Shown here in pieces: positions 1 through 10,723 of a stretch of 64,000 nucleotides of DNA. The notes below the pieces were generated by a model. It searched no databases. It was given only the letters and a program-made list of their open reading frames with translations, and had not been told where the DNA came from. Each line of letters starts with the position of its first letter. Position 1 is the first letter of the stretch. The translations under genes and the position numbers were made by a program. Location: contig JAMJFZ010001797.1 in assembly GCA_026225945.1 (NCBI GenBank), positions 817,001 to 881,000 of the forward strand, given 5' to 3'. This DNA is from Cricetomys ansorgei (Eukaryota > Chordata > Mammalia > Rodentia > Nesomyidae).

Positions 1-607
1 GTCCCTGTGCATCTGGCTTTCTTCATTTAGCATATTTGTGTTTTGTATTTAATTAGGTTAGTGAGTCTGGAGAGAATTTTGTCATTGGAGACAGGTGGGG
101 GAAGGGGAAGGCAGCCTTGTGAAGTGAAGCATCAGGACTCATTATGGGCTGGCATGACTCATCTCCAGCATCCTGCACAGGCTGCAGATCTTCCCTGGCG
201 TCTTAGAATCACCCGCGTCTCACCTGCATCCCCGTTGTGCTCCGAGGGCTGGCTGAGCCCCTTCCTCGGTCAGGTCTGTTGCACACGATGCTCTTACCTG
301 CTACAAAATCAGAAAGGGAATTGCTCAAATTGTTCTTCTTTTTTTTTACATGTCCAAAAATTGCTAATGAGGCAACCCAAGAAGCAGGGTTTGGAGTTAA
401 TTAGCCCTTGAACCGTCAAGACTAATTGCGTCCAGTGAGTTCTGACATTTCCAAGAATAATTAAAGACCTGAAATGTTGTCACGTTTCACAAAGGCCCAA
501 ATACTGTGTGAATGGTCCCCCTTGTTTTCCCAGTGCATAAAGTCTGGAAACGTAAAAAGCTATACCTGGCGCTAATTGCAGATCTTTGGATGAAATGTTA
601 TATATGA
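1..607. other. unassigned non-coding sequence
   Basis: No recognisable gene or repeat. The 122-codon open frame at 43-411 has low-complexity content, no known domain and no splice or conservation support visible here, so it is treated as chance. Confidence 0.6.
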
Positions 608-682
608 GTCTCTCTCTCTGCATATATATGTGTGTGTGTGTGTATATACATATATTCATATATGTACACACACATATATATC
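608..682. repeat. TC/TG/TA compound microsatellite
   Basis: A short (TC)n run passes into (TG)n near 630-643 and then into alternating TA and CA blocks. All parts are pyrimidine-purine alternating or simple dinucleotide DNA. The small minus-strand frame across it encodes only low-complexity His/Thr/Tyr residues. Confidence 0.85.
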
Positions 683-744
683 AGTAAAATATAATGGCTC
701 CAATAATGGGTGACACGTTAAGAATATCTTAAGTCACTGGAGAG

Positions 745-912
745 TAATAATAGTTGGCGCTCACTGTGTGCTTATGCCTTATTGTCTGCCTGGCCCTATA
801 GTCCAAGGGCCACAAGATCCTATGAAGCAGATAGAGTTTTTGTCCTTCATTAGTGGAGGAGAAAGGTGAGACGAGGGAAGTCGTGTGAATTCTTCAGGGC
901 CACACAGGTGTG
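745..912 (-). mobile_element. MIR SINE remnant
   Basis: Read on the minus strand it follows the MIR core and 3' half. The plus strand shows TAATAATAG, then a CTCACTGTGTGCTTATG segment, a CCTATGAAGCAG segment and a closing GGCCACACAG. This order matches the reverse complement of MIR. It is heavily diverged, as expected for a mammal-wide fossil. Confidence 0.5.
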
Positions 913-2082
913 TGACAACACAATCAGCCCTGTCTCCATGTGGTCTTCACCACCCTCTTCTCCGCCACACACACTGCACACGCCTCTTGGGCAACAAGGC
1001 AGCATGTATGTACAATGAATCCACAGAAACCCAAGGCTGCACAGGGCTTCACGGGGCCCCAACGGGACCACCAAAGGCAAGCAGCAGAGCTGCTGTTCAG
1101 AAACAGCAGGGTCAAATCATGATGTCGTCATTGACGTATGTACATATGTCATGCTGAATGGAGTGACTGTTAACTGTAGCCATGACAACGAGAAATCTCA
1201 CTCTCGTGGAGAGAACAGTAACTCGTTCAGACCTTTGTACAATGCAACCCCAGGTCCCTTTTCACGAAGAGTGTTAACACTGGTCACGGTTCTCAACGGC
1301 TCTTCCTGGGTGGCACATTGAAGGTCCTCCTGGAAAAGGTAGGGAACCCAGGAACAAAGCTCTCCTAGGCACACCCCTTCTGAAATTACACTTATAACTT
1401 GGGAAAGAGACGGCCATTCACAGTCTCTCACTGTTCGGGAGAGATGTTAAAGTTGCTTTTCAGAAAGGCTGAAGGCAGGCATTAGGGGGGTAACTATCAT
1501 GACCTCTTCCCCGTTGTGCTATTAGTTAATTATGCTCAGCTGTAAGGAGTGGAGAGCTTGGAAGCAGGAGGGCATGAAGGCCAGAGGAAGCCCACAGCCG
1601 AGGGTCTGTGGGCGTGGGAGTCACCGCACTAGGGTTCTCCATACTCCTTGCTGTCTCCGCAAGACAAAATAGCTTCAGGAGAGTCTCTCCCCAGAATGGT
1701 CCCTGTGTCTCCTTTGAGGAACTGAAGGGCTTCCTCAGGGAACAGGGCTCTTCCTCAAATTCCCCATCTGCAGGGCTTTTGGATAGCTGCTCTCCTTTGA
1801 GTAGGCCCTGATTGTTTACTTCTCTTTCTCTTCCCATACCTGGACCCTACTCGTTGGAGTCCTGTGCTTTCTTGCCTGCTTCGAGACTTCTTGCACCTAT
1901 TTTCCCATCTAGAACCCCAAATCCAAGAAACAGGTCCGACCGTGACTCCAGCTATCCCCAGAGTGGCTCCCCAAAGTGACCTTTCTGGACTTTCCATGAG
2001 AGTCACACAGTTCCCAGCGCTGACAATCCTCTGCAGTGATGGTTGCTTCATTATATTTTGCAGTCTTAGGAGACACCCGTGC
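913..2082. other. unassigned non-coding sequence
   Basis: No repeat family or exon recognised. Overlapping short frames on both strands look like chance. A 20-bp near-palindrome at 1132-1151 is listed separately. Confidence 0.55.
1132..1151. promoter_or_regulatory. 20-bp near-perfect palindrome with TGACGT half-site
   Basis: TGACGTATG at 1132-1140 runs directly into TACATATGTCA at 1141-1151. The element equals its reverse complement except for one mismatched pair. TGACG is the half-site of CREB/ATF factors. There is no promoter context, so function is inferred only weakly. Confidence 0.2.
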
Positions 2083-2270
2083 GGGATAGAGAGTCGACTC
2101 AGTAGTTAAGAACACCTGTGTTTGGTTCTCAGCCCACACATGGCGGCTCACAACTAGCTCTAACTTCAGTTCTGATACCCTCTTACAGCCTCCGTACGCA
2201 CCTAGTACATACTTGGTACGCATGAATACACATAGGCAAAATGCACACATAAAATGAGTAAGTCTTAATT
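2083..2270 (+). mobile_element. B2 SINE, diverged, internally deleted
   Basis: The tRNA-derived head is recognisable (GACTCAGTAGTTAAGAACAC), but the stretch that normally encodes the central tRNA part and the GAGGACC motif is missing, so TTTGGTTCTCAGCCCACACATGG follows early. The body continues with GGCGGCTCACAACT and ends in a CA/A-rich tail with AAAATGAG. A (GAT)n run follows from 2271. Confidence 0.75.
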
Positions 2271-2300
2271 GATGATGATGACAAAGACGACAATGACTTC

Positions 2301-2990
2301 CTGTGCGTTTCTGGCCAACTGACTTCCTTTCTACCTTCCTTCTGGCAACTTGGGACAGGATAGACCCCCGGGAAAGTGACAGACCCAAGTTCGTCCCCAG
2401 AGGCAGAGAGAAGCAGCAGCGGCTCCCTCTCCAGATCACAGTAGTCACCTCCTACGGATTCAGGCGACTCTGATGTGCTGCAGGCACTGGCAGATACAGG
2501 ATGATCAGGTCACAGGAGTCAACAGGAAGTGGGTGACAGGCTATGAGATCTGGGGAGTTGTCTTACAATTTTCCTTCTTGGTTCATGTTTGAGTGTTTCT
2601 GTCACTATAGGTCTCTGGTAGCAGCATATCAAAATCAGGAAATATTTCACAGGTGACTAATCTATGTTAACTGCTGTAACCTAATGTGACCAGGAAAGAA
2701 AATGCATAGGTTGGCAACTGCAGCATCAGAATGAGCCCTATACCATGACCAGCCATACACCTAGTGACTGAGGAGGCCAGGCTGAGCCCACAGCAGGAGC
2801 CCAGGACCTGGTACATCTCCCTCTTGGGTGGAAGGACTCTGGTCCTTCCATAGTTCCTTGGGAAGAGCAGGCCTTGCCAAGTCAGTTATCAACAGCCAGG
2901 GAGGAGGAAGGGCTCACTCAGCCCAAGTGAGAAAAGAAAGGAAAGGTTTGGGGACTCTAATGTTCATACTGTATTCAGAAGGCACATCTT
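2301..2990. other. unassigned non-coding sequence
   Basis: Nothing recognised on either strand. No long frame, no simple repeat of note. Confidence 0.55.
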
Positions 2991-3120
2991 GAGCTGGGCA
3001 TGAAAGCACATGGTGTAATCCAAGTGGTTGGGAGTCAGAGGCAGGAAAACTGAGTGTTAGGGTTCATCCAGGAATATGTTGATCCCCCCCATCTCAAAAA
3101 AACAACACAACAACAAAAAG
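2991..3120 (+). mobile_element. degenerate B1-type SINE
   Basis: GAGCTGGGCATGAAAGCACATGG and GTAATCC, then GGGAGTCAGAGGCAGG, follow the order of the B1/7SL head. It ends in ATCTCAAAAAAACAACAC, a typical A-rich tail. The central part is strongly diverged. It could be the B1 half of a B4. Confidence 0.5.
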
Positions 3121-3203
3121 GGCTACATCTGTTGAGCAATCTGAGAAACAACAGGTAGGATAGCAAAATGAGCTCTCTTAACACCTTCACCAAGGTGGTT
3201 GAT

Positions 3204-3283
3204 GGGGCTGGGGTGGCTTAGAGGTAGTGTTTGCCTAGCATGAGCAAGGCCTTGGGCCAGTCCCTGGAACAAAACAGAAAAAC
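3204..3283 (+). mobile_element. ID (BC1-type) SINE
   Basis: GGGGCTGGGGTGGCTTAGAGG, then TTGCCTAGCATGAGCAAGGCC and a CAGTCCCTGGAAC segment, reproduce the tRNA-Ala-derived ID consensus with substitutions. An A-rich tail follows. The element lies about 80 bp beyond a B1-like piece, too far to call one composite with confidence. Confidence 0.7.
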
Positions 3284-4075
3284 CCAATCAGCTACTAAAA
3301 GGGATAAAGGTGAATGAGCTAGAACAGAGAAGAGGAGAGCTGAGCTGCAGAGAACGTGTCAGAGGTGAGACCGGACATCTGAGAGGGAGCCAGGACTGTA
3401 GAAGGGAAAGAAGCAATGTTAAGTACACCTGGGAGGTTGTGAGTGAGCCTTGGGAATAAGAGGTGTGTGTGTATGTCACTGGTGGCGGGGCACGGGGAAA
3501 ATGGCGCTCTGTGGAGGGTGACTGTTTTACTTGAAGATAGTGAACGGATGGTTTCTGTAGTCAACTTGTATTGCTCAAATGACCAAGACTCTGTCAGGGC
3601 TAACGGAGACTCCATTTTCCCAAACTCCAAAAGGCAGAAGGTACAAATGGCTACCTGTGGTGCCTATTCGCAGACCAAGATGCATGTTGGCCTCCAGGCT
3701 CTCTGAGCATCACAGGTACTAGTGTTTCAAAGTCCATGCTGGCATCCTAGCTCTCCTCACCTCCTCCCCATCCCCAAACTCTCTCCAGCTCAGGAGCTTC
3801 CCCCCTTCCAGTTTACCCATTCTCCTATGACCCTGCTATTTAGACTATGCTTCCTCATTTCTGCCTCTTCTCTCTCTTTGTCTTCCTCTCTGTCCCCTCT
3901 CCTTGCCCCCCCGCTCTCCCACGCTCCCCCTCTCTTCATGCCCCCCATATGCTCCCACTTCTCTCATGGCCAGGTCTGGTCTGCTGGCCATGTTCAGTCT
4001 ACTACTTACTCTCTCTGCTCTGGCCATTTCCAGATAGTTCTGGCAGTTCTCTCTCATGTCTATAATAAAAGCCTT
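3284..4075. other. unassigned; C/T-rich tract at 3724-3960
   Basis: No gene recognised. From about 3724 to 3960 the plus strand is strongly C+T rich. The 151-codon frame across it is Pro/Ser/Leu-rich low-complexity translation and runs into the next SINE, so it is not credible as a gene. Confidence 0.55.
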
Positions 4076-4258
4076 GGGGCTTGTGAGATGGCTCAGTGGT
4101 TAAGGACACTGGCTGCACTTTCAGAGGACCCAGGTCCAACTCTCAGCACCTACATGGCAGCTCACAACTCACTGTAAGTCTGGTTGCAGGGCATCTGACA
4201 TCAATGCACCGAAAATAAATTTAAATCAATTATTTAAAAAAATATTAAAAAACCAAAA
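4076..4258 (+). mobile_element. B2 SINE
   Basis: It has the characteristic B2 head TGAGATGGCTCAGTGGTTAAG, then CTGGCTGC, CAGAGGACCCAGGTCC, CAGCACCTACATGGCAGCTC and GGGCATCTGACATC. It ends in AAAATAAATTTAAATC plus an A/T-rich tail. The region after the TCTGACATC motif is shortened. Confidence 0.9.
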
Positions 4259-4352
4259 AACCTTTCCCTTAGCCACAACATGGAGATTTTATGCCACCAG
4301 CTTATACAGACTCCTTTTCTCTTGTCCCAAATTCTCCTTCCTCAGTTTCCTT

Positions 4353-4620
4353 TGTATTAGTTACTCTTGCATAGCTGTGACCAAATACCTAACAGAGAGA
4401 ACTTAAAAGAGCAGAGATTTATTATTTTGGCTCATGGTTTCAGAAGGTTCACTGCATCTTCTTGACTTTGTACACAGAAAGCAGAGACAGAGCAAAAGAA
4501 GGAGCCAAGCCCAGAATATTCCCAAGAAGCTTTTCCTTGGTGACTCACTTCCTCCAACTAAGTCCCAGCTCCTAAAGTTCCCAGAACTACTAGCTATGGA
4601 CCAATTATTTAAAACATGAA

Positions 4621-4622
<2 letters not shown>
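4353..4622 (-). mobile_element. rodent L1 (Lx-type) 3' UTR fragment, antisense
   Basis: TGTATTAGTTACTCTTGCATAG then GCTGTGACCAAATACC is the reverse complement of the tail shared by rodent L1 3' UTR pieces (sense ...CATGGTGT...CACAGCAATAG...AACTAA). TTTATTATTTTGGCTCATGG and CACTTCCTCCAAC are further matches. The Lx name is from memory; membership in a dispersed rodent family is clear because sister copies occur elsewhere in this window. Confidence 0.6.

Positions 4623-4665
<43 letters not shown>
4623..4665. repeat. (TG)n microsatellite
   Basis: About 21 uninterrupted TG units abut the end of the antisense L1 fragment. Confidence 0.97.
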
Positions 4666-4667
<2 letters not shown>

Positions 4668-5829
4668 TTACTATTCAAATCAAAACTCTAGATATAGACT
4701 TTTTGCTAGGAGAAGGTGACTAGACTTTTATAGCTAAACCCTAATACCTCTGTGGATCTTGCAGACTTGATTTGAACTGAAGAACATTGTTCCACCAAGC
4801 AGCATTGTAACATAAGCATGTACCAACTGCTACCCTGTGTGAAAAGGAAAGAGTAAGAATTATATGTTTTCTTTGAGCAAGATAGATGGTGCTGATCTGC
4901 CTTTAAAATGACTGAGTTCAAACCAACAACCCAGTCCTAAACAGAAACCATTAGAAAGGTCTTGTCAGGAGGGAATCCATGATGTGAGCCGGAAGTCACC
5001 ACCAAAGCCACAGGAGAAACTGGGTACACACTAACAGGAAGGGCTGCATGCCTCGTGGGAATATAGAACATATGTGAGTGAAATTGTAAGATAAAGCAAC
5101 AACAACAACAAAACCCTGCAAAATAAAATAAAGCCTTCATTCAACTATGACTACCCACAGCCCCCAGAGTTTCATGTTCTGATGGAAGTTTTCCAGAGGA
5201 AATTTTGAAGTACTCTGCTGTATACGCATGCGAAGACATCATTCCGAGGCCAGAATCTTGCCTTCTCACTTCTCAGTGAGAAAATCAAGTGTTATGTGTC
5301 ATCACAGATGCTGAGAGAAAGTCTGATGTCTACATAATACACCAACAATGGGAACCCCAAACACGGAGAGACCGGAGCTGGACGCCCTCTGTGCCTATTA
5401 GAACTGCGCCACCAGCCCATGGGAAATGTGGACCCAGATGGGTGTTCCGAGGTACGGCTGAGCCAGGGCTATGGCTCCAGACTGTAAAGCAGATTGTGTA
5501 ACTGAGTAGAAAGCAGGTTAGTGCAAGCTCACACTCATAGCCAGATGAAGAATGCCTTCAGGATGTCAGGGCTCCTTGGCTTCCTCCGGGAGCCATTGGG
5601 GGCCCAGTGCCCTGGCCTGCTTTGCTCCTGTGTAGAGGACTTCCCAAGGTTCCTCAGCCTGCTGTGGTCCCTCCTAACTCACCGGGTGTAGCACACAATA
5701 CTCAGAAATATGCAAAGGTGCCTTACTGACTCCTAAATCCTGTCAATACTCCCATAATTTAGGACAACTGGCCTTTCTAGTCAAATTGCTTTTTAAAAAG
5801 ATTTATTCAGTTTTTAATTAAAATTATTT
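4666..5829. other. unassigned non-coding sequence
   Basis: No gene or clear repeat, apart from a short CAA-type run near 5098-5112. Small frames on both strands are not recognised. Confidence 0.55.
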
Positions 5830-6049
5830 CTAAGGATTTATTTATTTTATGCATGTGAGTGCTTTGCCTACATGTATGAGGGCATGCCAGGAGTGTGCCT
5901 GATGCTCTCGAGGGTCAGGAGAGAGCATTGGATCCCCTGGAACTGGAGTTATAGATGGTTGTGAACCACTATATGGTCACTGGGAACTGAACCCTGGTCC
6001 TCTGCAAGAGCAGCCAGTGCTTTTAACCACTGAGTCATCTCTCCAGTCC
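5830..6049 (-). mobile_element. B2 SINE, antisense
   Basis: Minus-strand reading gives the B2 head (plus strand: CCACTGAGTCATCTCTCCAG at the right edge). The plus strand also shows CCCTGGTCCTCTGCAAGAGC, GGTTGTGAACC and the GGATCCCCTGGAACTGGAG block. The left end is an A/T-rich tail. A second B2 in the same orientation follows 25 bp to the right. Confidence 0.9.
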
Positions 6050-6073
6050 TCATTACCAAAGTTAAAAACAAAT

Positions 6074-6268
6074 TCATGAGTGTCTGCCTATATGCATGTA
6101 AAGTACACCATGTGTGTGCTTGGTGCACCTGAAAGCCAGAATTGGGCATCAGATCCCGAGAAACTGGCGTTATGGACAGTTGTGAGCCACCATGTAGGTG
6201 CTGGGAATCGAACTTGGGTCCTCTGCGAGAGCAGCAAAGGAATTTTTAACTGCTCAGCCACATTGTCT
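6074..6268 (-). mobile_element. B2 SINE, antisense, second of a pair
   Basis: It has the same layout as the preceding copy: CCAGAATTGGGCATCAGATC, GTTGTGAGCCACCATG, GGGAATCGAACTTGGGTCC and TTTAACTGCTCAGCCA. The head is damaged at GCAAAGGAATTTTTAACTG. Divergence from the neighbouring copy argues for independent insertion rather than recent tandem duplication. Confidence 0.85.
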
Positions 6269-6644
6269 TATTCTTCCTAGTCTCCCACCAGCTGGGCTTC
6301 TGGCCAGTCCTCAGCTGGCCCTCTGTACCCTAAGCTGTCTCCCTGGGACTCCCCCTGCCTCCACCTCATGGCCGCCCTTGCCTGGTAGAGGCCAGAGTTC
6401 ATCCACGATGGGCTGTCAGACTCCACTGTGTAAAGCCTGCCCTTGTTCTCCCTGTCCTGTGGTTCCGGCACACTGTGTGGTTATGTGACAGTACCATGCT
6501 GTCTGTACTTTAGACTTTTGGTTTGTCGTTCTTCTTTGTAGGGTAGCACTGAGGGTCGGCCTACACCCCACTTACCTCGATATATCCCGCGCCTCCCTGG
6601 GGTCAGTGCCCACCACGTTAGATCTCATTTGTTGGGCTCGTGCG

Positions 6645-6790
6645 ACTGACTGTGACTGTATTTCTCAAAACCTTGTCTGTAAATGATGGCTAATAATAGT
6701 GTGTCCTTCTCAGGGTCATGATCAGATGCAGACAATGCCAAGTACCCAGCTTGACACATATGGAGTGTCGGTTCTTCTGACTATTATACA
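6645..6790 (+). mobile_element. MIR SINE remnant
   Basis: TTTCTCAAAACCTTGTCTGT then AAATGATGGCTAATAATAG and CAGGGTCATGATCAGATGC follow the sense MIR 3' half (TTTCCTCATCTGTAAAATGG...AATAATAG...). The order is preserved, with many substitutions. Confidence 0.45.
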
Positions 6791-6904
6791 AAAAATAAGC
6801 ACACCTCATTTAAATCTTTACCAGTCCCCAGCTTTTGGAGCATGACCTTCCAACTTCCTTGACCGGCAAAGTACACAGAGTTCTTGTTTTCTGATGTTCT
6901 TAAC

Positions 6905-6990
6905 CCTCCTTGCGCATCAAAATAATCTGAGAGCCCTTCAAAATGGCCGTCGCTGGAGCCCCACCCTCCCAACATGCTCCAATAGAAGAG
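6905..6990 (+). mobile_element. MER5-like hAT remnant
   Basis: GCATCAAAATAATCTGAGAG then GCCCTTCAAAA and GGAGCCCCACCCTCC parallel the MER5A body (GCATCAGAATCACCTGGAGGGC...GGCCCCACCC). It is short and old. Confidence 0.4.
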
Positions 6991-9071
6991 TCCCCTGTGA
7001 TCATCGAATCCCCTCGTGTCTGCCAAGTAGAGCCAGAATGAAGTCCCTCTAAACCATTAGTGAGTTGACACTTCTGCCACCGGCCCTTTTGCCCATTGAG
7101 CGGTAGGGTTGATGGGAGCAAAACTCCCTCCAGGCCTCCAGCTCTCATTTCTCCTGCTAGCCTTGGTGAAAGGTGGACTTGGTGCCACAGGCATGACGAG
7201 GAGAGTCCTGACGAGGTCACACCCGGGTGGTGGTCCTCCTGAGCAGTGACATCTGGCTGTTACATCCTGGTAAAGGTAAGGGGGGCTGACAAGGACACGG
7301 AGGCGCCCGTCTCTTCCTCTCCAGCCCTTTAAAATCCTTCTTCTGTAACTATATGCACAAAGCTGCTAAAACCCAGGCATTGAATTTCCATGGGAATTCG
7401 GCCAAAGTCAGGACTGGAGAATCTGGCCCCATGGTGGCCAGTTTGGAATGCTGAGTCAGGGCCTTTATGCTGACTCTGATCTCGCCGGACTTACGTAACT
7501 CCAGAAGTTGGACTCAGGAGCTCTGTTGCCAAGATGGAAGGGGGTGGGCATTTAAATTTGAGACAGGGCAGATAGTGTCCAAGGCAAAAGAAATACTATC
7601 TCTGGGGAAAGACAGGAGAGAGGGAGGAATGGAGGGAGGCACCGAGGGAGGGTGTTTTGGAGACACTGAGTACTGTACAAATGAATGTCTCATTGTAAGA
7701 AAACCTCTGTGGGTTTGCTATCCTCAGGCCTTGCTTTTCTCTCTGTTCACCTGAGATGGCCTCCTCTTGTCTTCTTCCAGATTCTTCTAGGGATGGTTTC
7801 TCATGTCTGCTCTCATCTTGCCCATCAACCACAGAATGTAATTTCAAAATCCACACAAGGATCCATGAACTGTCAAGGTGATGCTGAGGATGGGCCCCCT
7901 TTACTCCGGACCCCAAGATCTGGTCCTCCCAATATCCTCCCACACCCAAGGAGGCTCAGTTCCAGATAGGACTTGGGGTTCTCCCACAAGCTTCAAGGGC
8001 TTACTCCAGACACAGTTAAGCTTCACAGCTCCGTGAGACCTGACCTTGAGAAACTGATACCTCTGGAAAGCTGAGTAAGTTACCTTGATCACATATCACC
8101 TGCAGCATAGATAGAGCCAGCACCTATGTCTGCCAACAGCCTCCTGTTTGCTGGCTTCCGACCCTGGGCTAGAGAGGACCAGATTGGCATCAGGATCACC
8201 CAAGGTTGGAGAAGAAGAACGTTGTTCCTCGGCCACACACCCTCTGGCTGCATGTCAGCTGGCAGGGGTGCTTTTGAAAATTTTGTCTGGGTACAGGTTA
8301 CACAGACAGAGCAAGAGAACCAGCCAGGGAGGACATTCTTAATGTATGAAGTCACTGGCTTCCAGATCGTTCTACCCGCAGAACAAGGTTGTTGTGCTGA
8401 CTGCCACAGAGCAAATCTCCCCAAAGGCTTCTAGTTGCAGCAGAGAGAATGTAGAAAATCTACCAAACACCCTGCGGCTTCACTCAGCACCTCCAAACTC
8501 AAATATTTGTTTTGCGTATCAGGAAATGGCTCCGGGCGCTGGTACCATCTCGCTAAGTGCGAGATGAGGCCACGTGACCAGCTAAGTGCCCGGAGTGAGT
8601 CAGGATTTCTCCTGTGCAGGAGCCCTCCTCTAATCCACGCCTCTTAACAATGGCACCTGACTTAGAACCAGTCTGGAATCTTTCCCCACGCTAGGCGTCC
8701 AACCTTCCTTTAGCCTTCCCTGGTCTCTGGAGCCAAACACTGTTGGCCCTTCACCCCTGCTGAAGACCCTACCGTAGTCCTCTGTGGCTAGGTTTACCAT
8801 CTTTGACTGGCCACCCAACTAAGACTCAAGACTTTCTGTTCCCAGTTTCACGTGAAGTGCTGTCTGCTAACAGGGCTCAGTGCCCAGTAATGCCAAGTCT
8901 TTCCCGTCCTCCCTCTGCTCCTGATCAGAAGGGAAGGACATCCAAAGGAGAGTCTGGGAGTAGGGTAGGCCATCCTCCCTCTCCTCCAGCTTGTACAGGT
9001 AGGATTCCTGGCTGCAGGCATGTGATGGTCTCATGAGTTCACGCCATTCTTTCTGTACACATCAAACTTGG

Positions 9072-9073
<2 letters not shown>
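6991..9073. other. unassigned, repeat-poor
   Basis: Two kilobases with no recognised SINE or LINE. There is a purine-rich GGGA tract near 7606-7660. Frames of 60-117 codons occur on both strands, overlap one another, and show no known domains. A compact symmetrical motif cluster at 8546-8590 is listed separately. Confidence 0.5.
8546..8590. promoter_or_regulatory. hairpin plus E-box flanked by a 9-bp direct repeat
   Basis: CATCTCGC (8546-8553) and GCGAGATG (8559-8566) form a perfect 8-bp stem with a 5-nt loop. Next comes GGCCACGTGACC (8568-8579), a palindromic CACGTG E-box of the kind bound by USF/MITF/TFE factors. GCTAAGTGC occurs at 8552-8560 and again at 8581-8589, bracketing the E-box. 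The arrangement is seen directly; any function is inference. Confidence 0.3.

Positions 9074-9112
<39 letters not shown>
9074..9112. repeat. (AC)n microsatellite
   Basis: An uninterrupted AC run of about 19 units. Confidence 0.97.
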
Positions 9113-9114
<2 letters not shown>

Positions 9115-10466
9115 CGGCTGAGCTACAGAGGGCCTGCCAGGCTCCTCGTCAGATGGAATGCAAACAAAGCCAGGGGCAGGAGGCTGCACCCACATGCCCT
9201 CAACCATTTCAGGGCTAGGTCTAGGGTTCATCCTGAGCCTAGTCCCAATCTGGAAGGGCCCCTGGCATCCTTTCAATGGGAAGGGCTCCTCTGGAAAGGG
9301 CCTTCTGACTGCCATGGGCGTTGGGAGCATCTAGGCTGCCAGATCCAATCCAGCTTAACCTGTAACTTTTGCCACGTGAAGAAGGGAGACAGTTTCCCAT
9401 TCCACAAGCAAACAAAAACAAAAAATTCTCTATCCTGCTATTGAAAACTAAGTACCCACAAACCATCAGGTTGGAAGTCACAGATGGTAAACCTCTTACT
9501 GAGGTGGATAAGAACAAAGGGTTATGCAGGAGCCCGGAAAAACTCATCTACCACACAATTTTGTCTCTGGCTCACCTCTTCCCATTCAAAGCAAATGAAA
9601 CCCCAAACTTATTGAAGTAGGTAGATTTCCCCTTCAGAGTTCTCTGTCATCTTTCTTAACCACATCACAAGACTGAACACCGGAACTGTCCATTAATCCG
9701 GCTTTCCAGCGGAGGACTTCCTAACGTTGACCTCATACTGACTTTATAGAGTCATCCGGTCTGAGCCGGTGCTACTCCAGACCCCACGCCCTCATCCCCA
9801 CTGTGCAGATAAGGAAGCCATCATTCAGGTGTTGACCTTGGTTTTAAAACCCTTTCTGTGGTCTTTCTGTGATTGAACAGCCCAGTGCCACCCCACGCTG
9901 GTCTGGCTCAGGCTCGGTCCTGTAGTCCAAGAAGAACTAAAGCCCTCCCCCTTCGAGGGTTCAGAGTAACAGACGCCCCGCTGGACTGATTAGGACCCAT
10001 CTCTCTGGAACTGCAGACTCACTGGAATTAATTAAACATGCAGAAGCGTTTTCTTCCAGTAATGAAGAGCACAGCGCAGAGGAGTCTCACTAAAGGCCGG
10101 AGCATGGTATTTCACAAAGGTTACCTCCCCCCCCACGCGTGAGACGTGAAGATCCAGGGGCTGGGGTTCAACCTAGTCGTCTTTCCTCCCTTGGGCTCTG
10201 AAACCAGATGGAGCTTGCTCGGTTGTTTTTTTTGTTTTTGGTCTGCATCTTTGTACTGAGTGGGAGGTGGATTCTGACGAAGGAAACGTGGGGCGCCCAG
10301 GCTGAGGGCTCTGGAGAAGGCTACAGGGAGAGCGACATAGACAGACACAACATGCACACATAACTGTCGCCCATAAATACTCATCCATCCCACCCACATT
10401 CATACATAAAGATGAAAAGATACACAAACATGCCAATTTAAGCACCCAAACACACACTTCCCAATG

Positions 10467-10467
<1 letters not shown>
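9113..10467. other. unassigned non-coding sequence
   Basis: No gene recognised. There is an A-rich AAACAAAAAC patch near 9406-9424. A CCCCACTGTGCAGATAAGG segment near 9797 resembles an ancient MIR/L2 but is too short to call. Confidence 0.5.

Positions 10468-10515
<48 letters not shown>
10468..10515. repeat. (CA)n microsatellite
   Basis: About 24 perfect CA units, the longest uninterrupted dinucleotide run in the first 13 kb. Confidence 0.97.
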
Positions 10516-10520
<5 letters not shown>

Positions 10521-10690
10521 ATACTTTCTGTTGTCATAGACTCCTGTGTTTGTTCCCAGTGGCTGACTGGCTCAGCAGAAATTCTGGCTGAGTTGCAAGA
10601 TTCTGTTTGGAAGGTGGGTGTTGCCGTGTGCAAACATACACCTCAGGTTCAGGAAAGTACCGGTGGAGGGAAGCCAAGGCACATGTGCCT

Positions 10691-10723
10691 GGGTGGGGTG
10701 GGGTGGGGTGGGGAGGATGGGGG
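10691..10723 (+). repeat. (GGGGT)n tract, G-quadruplex motif
   Basis: Consecutive G runs of three or more separated by single T (GGGTGGGGTGGGGTGGGG) and then by GATG satisfy the simple four-run G-quadruplex rule on the plus strand. Folding is predicted from the motif only. Confidence 0.6.

Noticed and set aside
3722..4177. 151-codon Pro/Ser-rich frame
   Set aside because: It arises from C/T-rich sequence and reads into a B2 SINE.
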